From the NCBI GenBank assembly GCA_027886175.1, contig JAJNNQ010000006.1, forward strand, positions 3,782,001-3,846,000: a DNA stretch of 64,000 bases, written 5' to 3'. Under the pieces are notes generated by a model, which had not been told where the DNA came from, did no database searches, and saw only the letters and a program-made list of their open reading frames with translations. The first letter of the stretch is position 1, and every line of letters begins with the position of its first letter. Made by a program: the position numbers and the translations under genes. Origin of the DNA: Phylloscopus collybita. Taxonomy: Eukaryota > Chordata > Aves > Passeriformes > Phylloscopidae. Shown here in pieces: positions 11,856 to 23,048 of the stretch.

Positions 11856-13169
11856 GAGTACCAGTCTGGCTTAACTCCACCCAATGCCATTTAACTGCAT
11901 TTCCCTTATTTTCTTAAGACAATGTCACATGCAAAGAGTAACAAATATGTTAGAAAAAATGAAATTATATCACATATAATTCCCTTTCTATTTATCTTTG
12001 TGTAGAAAGATTAGATCGTTTAGGCTGGCTTTACACTGCCTATTTTTCATAGAGCTGCATTTTGCATGCTGTGTATTCCATTCTTGTCTCCTAGGTAATT
12101 GCAAATAGGTTGTTTTATAAATTACTGCAGAATTTTTCAGAAAGTTATAGTTAGGTTAACTTACGTATACTTTATAAACTTTTTTTCTTTAGTTGCCTAA
12201 CTTACCTCTTGCTTTTTTTTCAAGTAGATGTTAAACTTCTTATTATCTATAACTCATTAGAAAGGTTACTGCCAACAGTTTGCTCATACTGAGTCAACAG
12301 AAATCATCCAGTTAATTTGTGAATAACTGTGTATATATATATCATTAATTGAATATTACCCATGCATATCAAACTAATTATATACTGATTATATTTTTGG
12401 TCATATTACTAAATCATACATCAAAATTGAGAAAATCTTTTTGGTGGTCATTATAGTTGCAAATGAAGAATGTGAAAGTGGTACTCTGTCAATATGTTAT
12501 CATAACCAAAATTTCTGACTGGGTTTCTATGTGTTGTATAGAAAATCAGATGTATATTCTCAGCTGTATTAAACAAAATAAAAACAAACTTAAGCCCAGA
12601 AGCAAAAATATAAGCAGGCATAACATTATAGGAAATAAGCTAGCCAATAAAAAAACACTCTGGAACATCCTAATTTTTCACAGCACTACTCAGACTATAC
12701 AGACTCAGACCTGTGATGTGCTGCATGTATGAGCTGTATGAGCACAGAAAAACAGTACCCATACAAAAATTATTACTATGCCCTGACTGTGCTTGGGTGG
12801 AGTGTTCCTTTCAATTTTTAGGGGAAAGTTTTTGATGTCTCATGAACCACCATCAGTCACAACTGTTGGATTCATTCTGCATACTATAGATAGTACAGAC
12901 AGCATATGGTGAAAACAGTTTGGTTGTAACTACAGTAAGCAACCCAGTTTGGCTCTGGGCAGCAAGTATAGAACTGAAAGGAAGGGGAAATATGGGTAAA
13001 AAAACAAATGCTATCAAAAGAATAGCAAACAATTAAATGAAGAAATAACTTCATCACCTTTTAATGATAAAATACTTTTTCATCGCTTAATGCACAATGA
13101 CTACTTAAAACACACACTGTCTTTCAAGTCAGTGTGTTGCAAATTCCTCCACTTCAGTTTCTGAGAAAC
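11856..13169. other. AT-rich non-coding stretch
   Basis: No gene recognised. A 91-codon plus frame at 12457-12732 is K/N/I-rich and looks like chance. Confidence 0.55.
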
Positions 13170-13738
13170 GTCCTGGTTTCAGATGGGGTAGAGTTAATTT
13201 TCTTCCCAGTGTCTGGTATGGTGCTGTGTTTGGATTTGTGCTGAACACAGGGTTGACAATACAGAGATGTTTTTGTTTTACTGAGCAGAGTTTACACAGA
13301 GCCAAGACTTTTCTGCTTTTCAGACTGCTAGACTTCCAAGGAAGTTCAGGGTGTGTTGGAGGCTGGGAGGAGACACAGACAGGAGAGGTGATCCCAACTG
13401 GCTAAAGGGATTTTTCAGACTGTCATGCTCAGTATATAAAGTGGCGGAAGAAGGATGAAGGGAAGGACATTTGGAATGATATTGTTTGTCTTCCCAAGTA
13501 ATCATTACATGTTATGGGGTTCTGATCTCCTGGAGATGGGTGAACACCTGCCTGCCCATGGGAAGCAGTGAATTAATTCCTTCATTTGCTTTGCTTGTGT
13601 GTGCAACTTTTGCTTTCCCCATGAAAATATCTCAACCTACAGTTTTACAGTTTTTTACCCTTGCAGTTCTCTCCCTGATCCCACTGGTGGGGTGTGGCTG
13701 TGTGGCAAATGGTTGCTGGATGGTTATACTCCACAACA
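13170..13738 (+). mobile_element. solo LTR, avian ERV, TCCTGGTTTCAG type
   Basis: The 5' end CGTCCTGGTTTCAGATGGGGTAGAGTTAATTTTC and the following TTTTCTTCCCAGTGTCTGGTATGGTGCTGTG are characteristic of a very common avian endogenous-retrovirus LTR. So are the middle block GGGAGGAGACACAGACAGG...CCAACTGGCTAAAGGGA and the block TCTCCTGGAGATGG...GAACACCTGCCTGCCC. U3 has a canonical TATA box at 13433-13440. The degenerate R/U5 has ATGAAAATATCTCAACC where ATTAAA...TATCTCAACC is usual, and the element ends GGTGGGGTGTGGCTGTGTGG...CCACAACA. No gag, pol or env lies on either side, so it is a solo LTR left by recombination. No target duplication was visible. It was recognised from knowledge of the family; the exact Repbase name was not assigned. 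Confidence 0.85.
13433..13440 (+). promoter_or_regulatory. TATA box of the solo LTR
   Basis: TATATAAA lies in the right place in U3, about 260 bases from the LTR start. It is the only well-formed TATA element within a recognised promoter-bearing unit here. If transcription still starts, it would run rightwards into 13.5 kb and beyond. Confidence 0.55.
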
Positions 13739-16700
13739 TGTGTTACTCAGTTCTTTCTTTGGGATGAATTTTTGGCAAAACACAATCTTTCAAAGCTGTT
13801 GTTAACAGAGTTTGAAGACATCATCATCATCTCTAAAAGACACAATGATTTTCTTATACTAAAAGATTAATTTTAGTTCTCCAATTAGAATCTGTCATCT
13901 GAGTGGAAACTGTTGGCATATACAAACTCCAATTAAATTATTCATGACAAAGGGGTTTGATTTAATTCTCATATTAGCAAGTTGTGCATAGTCAAAAATA
14001 ACATTCATATGTAAACATCAACATGTTATCATATTCATCATAAGCCTTTTTCTATGCATAAAAACATCCTGTGCCGAAACCTTTTCAGATTTTTAAAATA
14101 ATTTTGAATTATGCACAAGAAATAAATGAACTAAGTAGTGGAATGAATGCTGTCTAGAATGGACCTTTCAGACAATCATCCAATAAAAAGGTCAGAGAAT
14201 AACAGAGTGGATAATATCCCACTTGCATCTTTCCTTTTTTTTTTTTTTTTTTTCCTCCTCTATATACAAGATTTTGCAGCTTTCCTGAATGTCAGTTTGG
14301 CCACTTTCAGATGTACTAAATTCATTTAAACTCTAACAATCAGTGAAGAAATGAAATAGCACTGAACAATAGCAGCACTCTGTGATGTTTACAAACACAT
14401 TTACAGGAGGTCGTTCCTCCTGTGAACCCATTGTGCATGCCAATTTGTTGCAATCTTCATTATAATGAAAAAGCATGTGTAACAATGAACTTCAAACCTT
14501 GTTTAGAAAACTCATACCTTACAACCATCAAAAGACAACTGGAGTCATCTCTAAAGCAAATTTCCTATTTGTCAATGAGTATTTTGCTACTTTCATTAAA
14601 TTTAAAAGGTTTTTAATTGCATTTCTTATTTTGGCTAACAACATGATTCTGATAATATTATGTTTGCAGCTATTAAGCTCCAAAGAGCATTATTTAGGCT
14701 CAGGAAAAATTGCCTACCAGTGCTATTGGAGGTCGAGACTAGGTGATCTTTCTGAAACTGTATAACAGACTTCTTTTTGAAAACTGGATTGCTAAAATTT
14801 GCTCACTTCTGTTTACGCTTACCTTGTTTCCTCCATGATATTAAGTGAGTATGAATACTATCTCCTCTGAGTTTGAAAAGCATATGCTACAGAAGAGACA
14901 CAATGTGGGAAAAAAATGCCCAAGTCAGGTGGAAAATGCTGGTTGGTGCGAACGCAATTTGGGCTTATTAAACACTCACTTTTGCCAGTACTGAAAAATT
15001 TATACATTACTCAAGCCTAGGAAGAGTTAATTCCCTGTTCTGAGTAATAAAATAGAATATTAGCTGAATATACTGGAAACAGCTGACGTCATAGTCCCCA
15101 GTGTAAGCATGCAAACTTTCAGAGATTGCTCCAATTTTAGACACAGGACTAAGTTTCACTTTTCTGGAAATAGTTAATGCAAACATGGGAAATTTTTCTC
15201 TAGAGATATAATGTTTTTATATGTTTTATGTTTCTGTGTTCTTTTCCCTTGCTAATGAAAATTAGGTAAATATTTTCCATGGGCCAAGGGTACCGCTAAT
15301 TCATTTGGAAGTTCTCAGGAGTATGTTTTAAGTTGATATAACAAGAGGAAGATCTGTTTCCTATATAATTGTATGAAAAGATAATAATAGCTCTACTCTC
15401 TACTCAGTTTTTTTATCTGGCTTTATTATGCTGAGTCTCGATAATTCATGTTGTAATAAACATAATATATAAACCAAGGGTCAAGCCGAAGTCCGTGGTA
15501 TTATACTGAGAAGAGATTTGGTTCATACAGAAAATCTTTTCCAAAGTTGTCTACAAGAAAATGCCATGATAAGTCCAAGTCTTTGTATGTGGTTGCCTCT
15601 GAGTATTTGTGGGTGATTGTACAGAGGAGTAAAGGGCTTAAATGGTGTGTGTGAATCTTCACTGGATTAAAATGCAAAGAGTATAGGGCATAATTCAGGG
15701 TACCTAAAGAAAATGAAAGATTGCCTTAAAGTGTTTTGTATTGTTCCAGTTTGGTTTTAGTTTTTGTGTTCTGTTTGGTTTTGGTTTTTTTAACTGTTGT
15801 GTTGTTTTCTACTACTTGAGAAAAATTTTCAAGAATGTAATAGATGATTATATAAATCTATCAGTGCATCTTTGAAAGCATAATAATTTAAATAAAATTT
15901 TTATTTTTTCTCCAAGATTCAAAAAAGAGTTTATATTTTTAAAAGGAAGGAATAAGAAACTTTTTAAATCACTGTCAAATAATAGATAAATTTTGATAAA
16001 ATACTACTGATATAGAAATTTTGCTCTAATGTTCAAAAGATGAATGTTTGTTAAAGAGTTGTGTTTTGACCCATTGCTACTATTGACTTAATTCACTGAG
16101 GAAAATTATGAAGACTCAATTCTTGCTGGCACATCAGAAAGAAATATATTGCTTTTCATAAAGGTTGAATTAGTTTCTCGATTCCTTCTTGAGAAAACTG
16201 TATGAGTAATTGGCATTAAAACCATATTTTGCCCTAAATTTCTCCATTTATTCTCCTTTCTCTGAGAAGTTGACTCAAAGTTGTCACAAGAAATTTTTGA
16301 ATTGATAACAGGCAATAATTTTCTGGATTAAATACTTTTAATATTAGTTTATGATAAATCACCTTATTAGAAACATTGAAGAGATGAATCTATAGCACAA
16401 CCTGTCCAAGATATGAATATTGTTTTCTAACACATTCTAGAAATTGCCATCTGGCACCATTCTAAAATGGAATTTTCATCTACATTCTTCATCATATATA
16501 GTCTGGACTGACTTGGAGAAGCCAGTCATCATCCAGTTTTCTGTCTCTGTTTATTTCAGTATTTCAGGTATGATTTATCCATAGGAAAAGCCTGGCTCTA
16601 TATGTACAGCAGTTATTTCCTCTCACTGAAATGAGAGAAAACAGAACCTGAATTCTTTGTGATGAGTTATTTTCTGAGAACAAATAAATCAGAAGTCAAA

Positions 16701-16794
16701 AATATCTATATAAGCCATCACACATATACCTCAAGTAATTTGGTAATTTGAAAACCTTATAATAACTTGTTTTTGTTTTAAATCAATAGAAAAG
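13739..16794. other. AT-rich non-coding stretch between two LTRs
   Basis: The two flanking LTRs share orientation and are 3 kb apart. However, the interval has no gag, pro, pol or env frame, primer-binding site or polypurine tract that I can see, and the LTRs belong to different sub-types. They are therefore taken as independent insertions and not one provirus. A 19-T run lies at 14235-14253. Several 60-96 codon frames (for example 14475-14765) show no recognisable domain. Confidence 0.5.
14235..14253. repeat. poly-T run, 19 bases
   Basis: A plain homopolymer followed by a C/T-rich patch, with no adjoining coding exon. Confidence 0.9.
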
Positions 16795-17333
16795 TGTTTT
16801 GTCTGAAAAGGAGTAAATTTTCCTCATAGTCATCCTAATAGTTTTGTGCTCAGTACTGGTAGCTGGAAAGGTGTTGATAACACCCCAGTGATCCAGCTCC
16901 TGCTGATCAGAGCTGGCACAGCATCAGCACTGTCCCTCCAACATTCTGCCCTCACCAGTAGGCTGGGGGTGGGCAAGATCTAGGGAGGGGACATAGCCAG
17001 GATAGCTGACCCAAACTGACCAGAGGGATATTCCATATGATGCCTATGCCTCAACACAAACTAAGAGAAATGAGGAATCGTGGCATTAGTTATTATGGTA
17101 TTTTTCTTACAGAGCAACTGCTACAAACACTGAAACCTTGTCTCCTGAGCTGGACCTTATCTGCTTTTGTTTTACTTTGCTTCCTCATGCTGCCTTTCCT
17201 TTTGCTTTTATTTTGATCCAAGGGGATTTTTCTATCTTATTTTCTCTGCCCTCCCACCCCTGCCCTGCTTAGGAGGGGAGTAATAGAGAGGTTCTGATGG
17301 CACCTTGTATCTGAGCAAGGCTAACCAAGCACA
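16795..17333 (+). mobile_element. solo LTR, avian ERV, second sub-type, decayed 5' end
   Basis: The block GTGTTGATAACACCCCAGTG...CTGCTGATCAGAGCTGGCACAGCATCAGCACTGTC is followed by CCAACATTCTGCCCTC and AGTAGGCTGGGGGTGGGCAAG. Then comes GGAGGGGACATAGCCAGGATAGCTGACCCAAACTGACCAGAGGGATATTCCATATGATG. This is the U3 of a familiar avian ERV LTR. The 3' part ends GATGGCACCTTGTATCTGAGCAAGGCTAACCAA, as in that family. The first 60 bases are poorly kept (TGTTTTGTCTGAAAAGG for TGTCCTGGTTTCAGCTGGG), and no intact TATA box is left. It is a solo LTR with no internal retroviral genes. Confidence 0.82.
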
Positions 17334-18440
17334 AAAAAAGCTTTTAGAGCAAAATTACACAGAGTGGCTTATCATACCTAGGTTGAAAACAAAAGCAAAA
17401 ATCCATCAAACCCTGCAGAGCTGCTTTGACAGCTGAGGCTTGAGAAAGTGCAAAACATAAATTGCTAGACTTCACTTTTGATTTTCACACCAGGGCAGTT
17501 GGCATTGAATTATTTTTTAAATATTTCACGCAAGTCAGAAAAAGGTATTGATCATCTTTAACTGATGACATGACCATAAAGTCATCAACAAATATTGGTG
17601 TCTAATTCTGAGGTACATGCAGATGTCTAAGATAATGGATTATAGTGCAGCGGCAATGATAGATAAGATTTTTTAATGTGTTTATTTAGATGTTAGAAAG
17701 CAATTTCTTCCTATCTCATTTTGCTGCAAGTTTGAAAGTTTACACACCATTAATAAAATTTTATTCCAAACTTATCTAGAGAACTTAAAGGTTGCACCAA
17801 GATTGAAATGATTTATCCTGGATGTCAGTATATGGATATCTTATAAACTTCATATGGGTCTGGTCCTGGAACTCTAAAATAGCCTAATTCTGCACAATTA
17901 TTCTCCCTCTCACTAAACACAGAAACATTGTGATTTTTAACAAGACAAAAAAAGGAAAAAAAAAAAAAGTCAAAAAAACAAATCACAAACTTCTCTATAT
18001 AAACAGCATTTTCCCAAGTTTAGGTGTGAATTTTCTTACCTATATTTTACCCTAAAATTCACACGGTCTCTAATCAAATTTTAGGCCACCTACAATGACA
18101 TTTTTACTCCTGTTGCTTACTGTAGTTGCTGAGGAAGGTTAAAGAAATGCCATTACAGGAAAAGAAAGTTCTGTATTTATTAGCATTTTATGCTGAAAAT
18201 TTCAATGCTAATACTCAGCCCAGCATATTTCCAGGAAAACTTCAGTGACTCAAAATTCCCATTTTTATTCCTGTAATGGTTTTGGGAAATTTATAAAAAA
18301 GGTCCTTTTGAGCATCCTGACAAGTAGAAAAAAGACTAGTAGAAAACAAAAGCAGAAAATCCACTATCTTTACCAAGGACCTCCTTAGGAATTCATTGTA
18401 AAAATAATTTGGTCTGACTGACTTAGCAGGGAATTCTCAC
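17334..18440. other. AT-rich non-coding stretch
   Basis: No gene or repeat was recognised. If the candidate exon at 18441-18663 is real, this is downstream intron on the minus strand. Confidence 0.5.
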
Positions 18441-18663
18441 CAAATCTCCATGCTTGACAACATCAACGACGGTCCCTTTGGACTCATGCTCATTCTTCTG
18501 GAAGAATATAGTATGTTGAATAGGCCAATCACACAGCCACTGCTTCTTGTCCATGTCGGTGATGATCTGACTGGAAGTGGGTGACATATTGTGCATCCAT
18601 GGGGACAGAAGAATTCTCAAATTCTCACACAGGAGTTGCTGATAACCTTTCCTAGGAGTGTCT
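18441..18663 (-). CDS. candidate internal protein-coding exon (unidentified gene)
   Basis: Reading the minus strand, a 16-T tract runs into AATAG at 18668-18664, a strong acceptor. The exon starts at 18663 and ends at 18441, where ATTTG is followed directly by GTGAGA, a near-consensus donor. The 223 bases give one leading base plus exactly 74 stop-free codons. The peptide begins DTPRKGYQQLLCENLR, has a Trp-rich middle (SPWMHNM, DKKQWLCDWPIQHTIFF) and ends GTVVDVVKHGDL. Reading on into the putative intron meets a stop five codons later. Composition is protein-like (charged and aromatic mix, ordinary vertebrate codons, higher GC3), unlike the F/K/I/N-rich chance frames nearby. I do not recognise the family. 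The VVKHGDL end vaguely recalls MIR-type beta domains, but this is weak. Alternatives are a broken retrocopy or a coding relic of an unknown transposon. Confidence 0.5.
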
Positions 18664-18668
18664 CTATT

Positions 18669-18700
<32 letters not shown>

Positions 18701-18704
18701 TATA
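18669..18704. repeat. A16 followed by (TA)10
   Basis: 16 A at 18669-18684 run into TA dinucleotides to 18704. On the minus strand the T run is the polypyrimidine tract directly before the AATAG acceptor of the candidate exon, so length changes here could affect splicing if the exon is used. Confidence 0.95.
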
Positions 18705-20456
18705 ATGGGATTATATTGATTAGGCTAATGATAGAGCTGAGGAGTTGCAACCTCCTTTAGGAGGTCATTCAGGGGGGTAGTGTACTGCTTAGCTAAAATT
18801 GTTCTGCAATTTAGAATTAGCAGGAACTTTTTCTCTTTTTCATTTTTTTTCTTTGCTTTTCTTTACTTCCTTTTTTTTTTTTTCATTACAGCATACGCAC
18901 AAAACTGTGTGATGGAGCTGATGACTGATGATGATGATAGTAATGATAATGGTTCCTTGATTTTTTTTTCTTATGCTGCTATTCAAAAGTCCTATGTGCT
19001 CAAGGCATACAGTATGCACTAAGAGATCATCAGGAATTTCTGAGATGAACAATTCCTTTTTTTCATCTGAAAATAACTTTCATCTTCATTTCTGATTCTA
19101 GCTCCAGCCTGTAAAGAACTACAAATAAAAAAAGGAGATTTCATGTCTGGGGTTATTTTTAAAACAAGGCTTTAAAATAATTGACATTTGAGAAACAAGG
19201 GAAAAGTCTTCTATATGTTGTACATCCCTGTATTAATCTACATCATTACTGATGAATCAAAAGAATTCCAAAAAGAGAGTAACTATGTTCTACATATTAC
19301 AGCAGGATCTACATATGGTTTTCATAATGGGACATTAAAAAATGAAGCAGTTGCCCAGAAAATACACAAAAAATTACACATTAATTATTGCTTTGATCAC
19401 TGACACTCTGTGAGGCACAACACTGAGCATTCTGAATTCCAAACTCTCACAGTTAGGACGAAAGATCTAGCTATTGTCTCTCATAAACCCTGTTTATGAA
19501 CACAGGAACCTGCAGAGGTATTGATTTTTAAAACATGCATCAGATTCCACAATCAACCACAACTGGTTGATTGGTCATTGGTCTCTAGTACACAGATTCA
19601 CTACTTGCACATAAGTTACCTATTTTCCATTTCAAACTTTAATCATAGACAATAAAGAATAGAAAATGCAAGAATACTGTGTATCTACTGAGTAATCATG
19701 TATCATAAAATATTGTAAGTTAAAACATAATATGTTGAGTTGACCTTGAAATTAAGAACAGCAGAGGAGAGATAGGGTCATTCTCTTTTCACACAAAAAG
19801 GGAAATGAACTTCAGGTCATTCCTACTTTATTGGCCACTAGCTGTTACCCTGGAGGTGTTGTGCTTGAGAGATTTTTATCAACAATACTTTGTCATTATT
19901 ACTGGGCAATCCAGAGAACCACATTACCATTGGCCTCAGAGGAATTTTTCCACATGCCATCCCGGCCGGAGGCTAAATAGCTATAAGAGAAGTTATGAAG
20001 GAAAGCTAATTAGAAAAGGGAAAGGATGATGGAATTGAGTATAAAAAGAAAATAATAATAAAAAAAGCTATTATTTTCCAAATTTTAATGGTATATGTCC
20101 TTGTGTGTATTACTACCTTCTTTCCTCTGATGTCCTATGACATTCTCACATTTTGAGTTACATTGCCTATTCAATCAAACAGCAAGCTTGGAGGAATATT
20201 ATGTCATCATTTTTTTTAAAGAGTGAAATCCAATAACATAACTTCTTCATGAAGGTCATTACTGTAAGTTAAAAAAAATTGGAGAGAAATAGTATATGCA
20301 TGTATTAAAGATGCCCAGGTGTCATAAACCATAAGATTCAATACATAAGTGACTAGAATCTGTCCTGTTTAGATATGGTGGATAGGGTGTTATATGAAAG
20401 TTTGTGTCTTCATGGAAGGTCTTTTACACGTCTTCTTTCCCTGAAAGTTGTGGATA
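18705..20456. other. AT-rich non-coding stretch
   Basis: No gene recognised. Small patches of GATGATGATGATAG (about 18920-18940) and T-rich runs explain the overlapping 70-80 codon frames at 18780-19052. Confidence 0.5.
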
Positions 20457-20618
20457 AAACTGATTGATTGATTGATTTTTAGGTTTTTTTAGGAGGTCTT
20501 TTGGCGTTTATAATTTGTTTGTTTGGGGATATTTTTGTTTGTTTGTGGGGTGGGGATTTTTTGTTTTGGTTTTGTTATTTATTTTTTGGGGGGATTTTTA
20601 ATTTTTTTTTTTTTTTAT
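20457..20618. repeat. G/T-rich low-complexity tract
   Basis: Four TGAT units (20461-20476) lead into T-rich sequence with G clusters at 20525-20528, 20547-20550, 20552-20555 and 20588-20593, and then a 16-base T run. GTTT units recur. It is simple-sequence DNA with no coding potential. Confidence 0.85.
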
Positions 20619-23000
20619 TTTGAGGAGTGGGTATCACTATAGATTTCAGCAGTTTTTCAGTAACTTCTTGTAGATTCCTTTATCACAAAGGATTATCCAG
20701 GATTCCACAACCATTTCAACATAGCTCACATTTTCTAATAAGCCTACATAGTTTGATTCTTGTGGATGTAATTATCTTAAACATATGCAATTCAGGAAAC
20801 CACAGAAGAATTAATCATCTAAGTCTGTCTTTATATTAAAACAACAACAAAAAATCACTTTTAGGACACAATTCATTTGACTTGTTCTACAAGTTTATGT
20901 TTAGATGAGGTTATTTTTTCCCTGAGAATGAGTGCTTACTGCCATTCATTAGTTAATATGGGTCAAACAGTTTTGGGGTACTTTGAGGAATTGAATTGAT
21001 GATTTCAGTGTTGTAGATGTCTATATTTGATCACGTGTGCCTAGTTCTTGAAGACTAAATAATTTCAACATATTATTTTCTTGGGGGAAAAGTGATGAAC
21101 AGAAAACTACATGAACTTTCCTGTGATTTTTAGGTAGGTAGACCTTCAAAACTTGTATCCTCTACCTTTGCTCATGCTTTTAAAACTATTTTCTTTTATC
21201 TATAAGCTTCTCAAATTGGAAGTAATTTCCTAAGTTCTGTATAATGCAGAACCTGTGACTTATGAACAGGTCTTGGTACTGCTGTTAAGACACTACTGTG
21301 ATGCACTGAACATTAACTTGGTGGGCTGAGCAAAATGGTGAATCCCTGTTGCCTTAAGAACTTGCTCCTCTGATGGCTGCTGGAGAAATCTACGTACCTT
21401 GAGGGTGAGCCAATTACTTAATTTATTTTTTTATGAATAGTGGTTAATAGTGGTTTCTTGGTTAACTAGACTTTGTTCAAATAACTGCTACTAAGTTTTC
21501 TAATAATACATCTAAAAGACACTTCTAGCAGGAACACTTGTTTTATTTGCAATTGATAGTGAGAGTGGCATATGTGGTTTACACATTTGAATTTTTTTTA
21601 AAGGAAACTGTTTAGTTGATCTGCAAATCTGTACTATAAGAGTGAATAAAGTAACGTTTTTTATTTTCCTAAGATTCTCTTACTCATTTGCTGTCTGCTG
21701 TGATAAAACTCAAGGTAGTAGACGCTTAATAAAATGACTGGCAGGCAGTATAATGAAAGTTGTTAGTAGCTGTGCTAGTTCTGTAGCACAAACTTCAGCT
21801 CAGCCTAAACCCTATATCTGCGGAGAATGATAATTAAAGAAAAATAAATATGAGATATTTAAAAGGCCAGTTCACTGTCATTGAACAGATATATTGCTGT
21901 ACATTATTTATTTTTAATTCTTTCCTTTTCCCAAAAGTTCCTCTTCACTTTCTGTGTAAAATACATTGCATTAACTTTGAGTTAAGTGCTAAGTGTTACA
22001 ACGTGATTAATTTCCTGAAGTCTATACTGTGATATTTGCCTCCCTTTCTCAGCTGTCTGTAGGATTGCATTTAAATAAGATATTTGTAATTTATACCTTT
22101 TACTTCCTAAATAAGTCCTTCTGTTGCTGTAACTACATATGTATGTGATATTTTTAAAAGACAGAAAAGCCATTCGAAAAAATAAATGAAAACATGAAAA
22201 CACCTCTTTTGTTTACTGATTTCTTTCCCAAATGAATATAAAATTATAAGCTTTACAGCATAATACTTTTCTTTAAAACTTAATTCAATCTCAAAGATTT
22301 GGTAAGAGTTATACCAGTGACCAGGGAATTAGCATGCTTCTAAGATAAAACCAAATTCCATGTAAATATTTCTGTGTGTACATACACAAGTATCTTTGTA
22401 TGTATAGATAACTGGTGAAAATGCCGTTCCCTGTGGACTGTTAGGCCACTTGGATACAGACTATCAGGCTCTGAAAAGATACAAGAAAGAATTTTCTTTT
22501 TTACTTTTTGTTATCCCTTTTATTATTGAAAAAATAAATAATTATCTAATAAAGATTGTTCTTTCATAAAACCAAACCAAAACAAAACAAAAAAACAACA
22601 CCAAAAAAAGCACTCTTGTGAGAACTTTAATGGCTTTGTGAAAGCCCTGTATTGAGATTAAAACATTATTTCTCAAGCACTTTACTTTGGTAGAAGATCA
22701 CTTCAAACCTAAAGGAACTAGTCTCATACAAATACCAGATGACTCTTATATCTTAGCTAAAACCAAAGGTGAGCAAGGGATCTTTTGTACTTACAAAGGA
22801 CTGACAATGCAGTGCTGAGAAGAGAACAGTTTTAACCATTTCTTATTTCTATTCCCTGTTGCTCTATTTTCCCATAGTCGACCTTCCTATGAACTAATCA
22901 GACCAAGTAAGTGGAAGAGAAAAAATGGTACCTGCTTCTGTATGCCTTTGGACAATTTCCTTCATTTCCACAATTTCCACATTTTTATTCCCCATTCAGG
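20619..23000. other. AT-rich non-coding stretch
   Basis: No gene, CR1 or LTR was recognised. Frames of 60-73 codons here have chance-like composition. A C/A-rich patch occurs at about 22569-22612. Confidence 0.5.
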
Positions 23001-23048
23001 AAAAAAAAAAAAAAAAAAAAAAAAAGGAAAAAGAAGGAAAAAAAAAAA
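23001..23048. repeat. A-rich / GGAAA tract
   Basis: 25 A at 23001-23025, then GGAAAAAGAAGGAAAAAAAAAAA to 23048. It is simple purine sequence, and the adjoining lysine-rich frame on the plus strand is an artefact of it. Confidence 0.95.

Noticed and set aside
13739..16794. Provirus interior between two same-strand LTRs
   Set aside because: No gag, pol or env frame, primer-binding site or polypurine tract is visible, and the LTR sub-types differ.
18749..18768. CCTCCTTTAGGAGG short hairpin near the candidate exon
   Set aside because: The stem is too short and lies upstream of the acceptor with no evident role.
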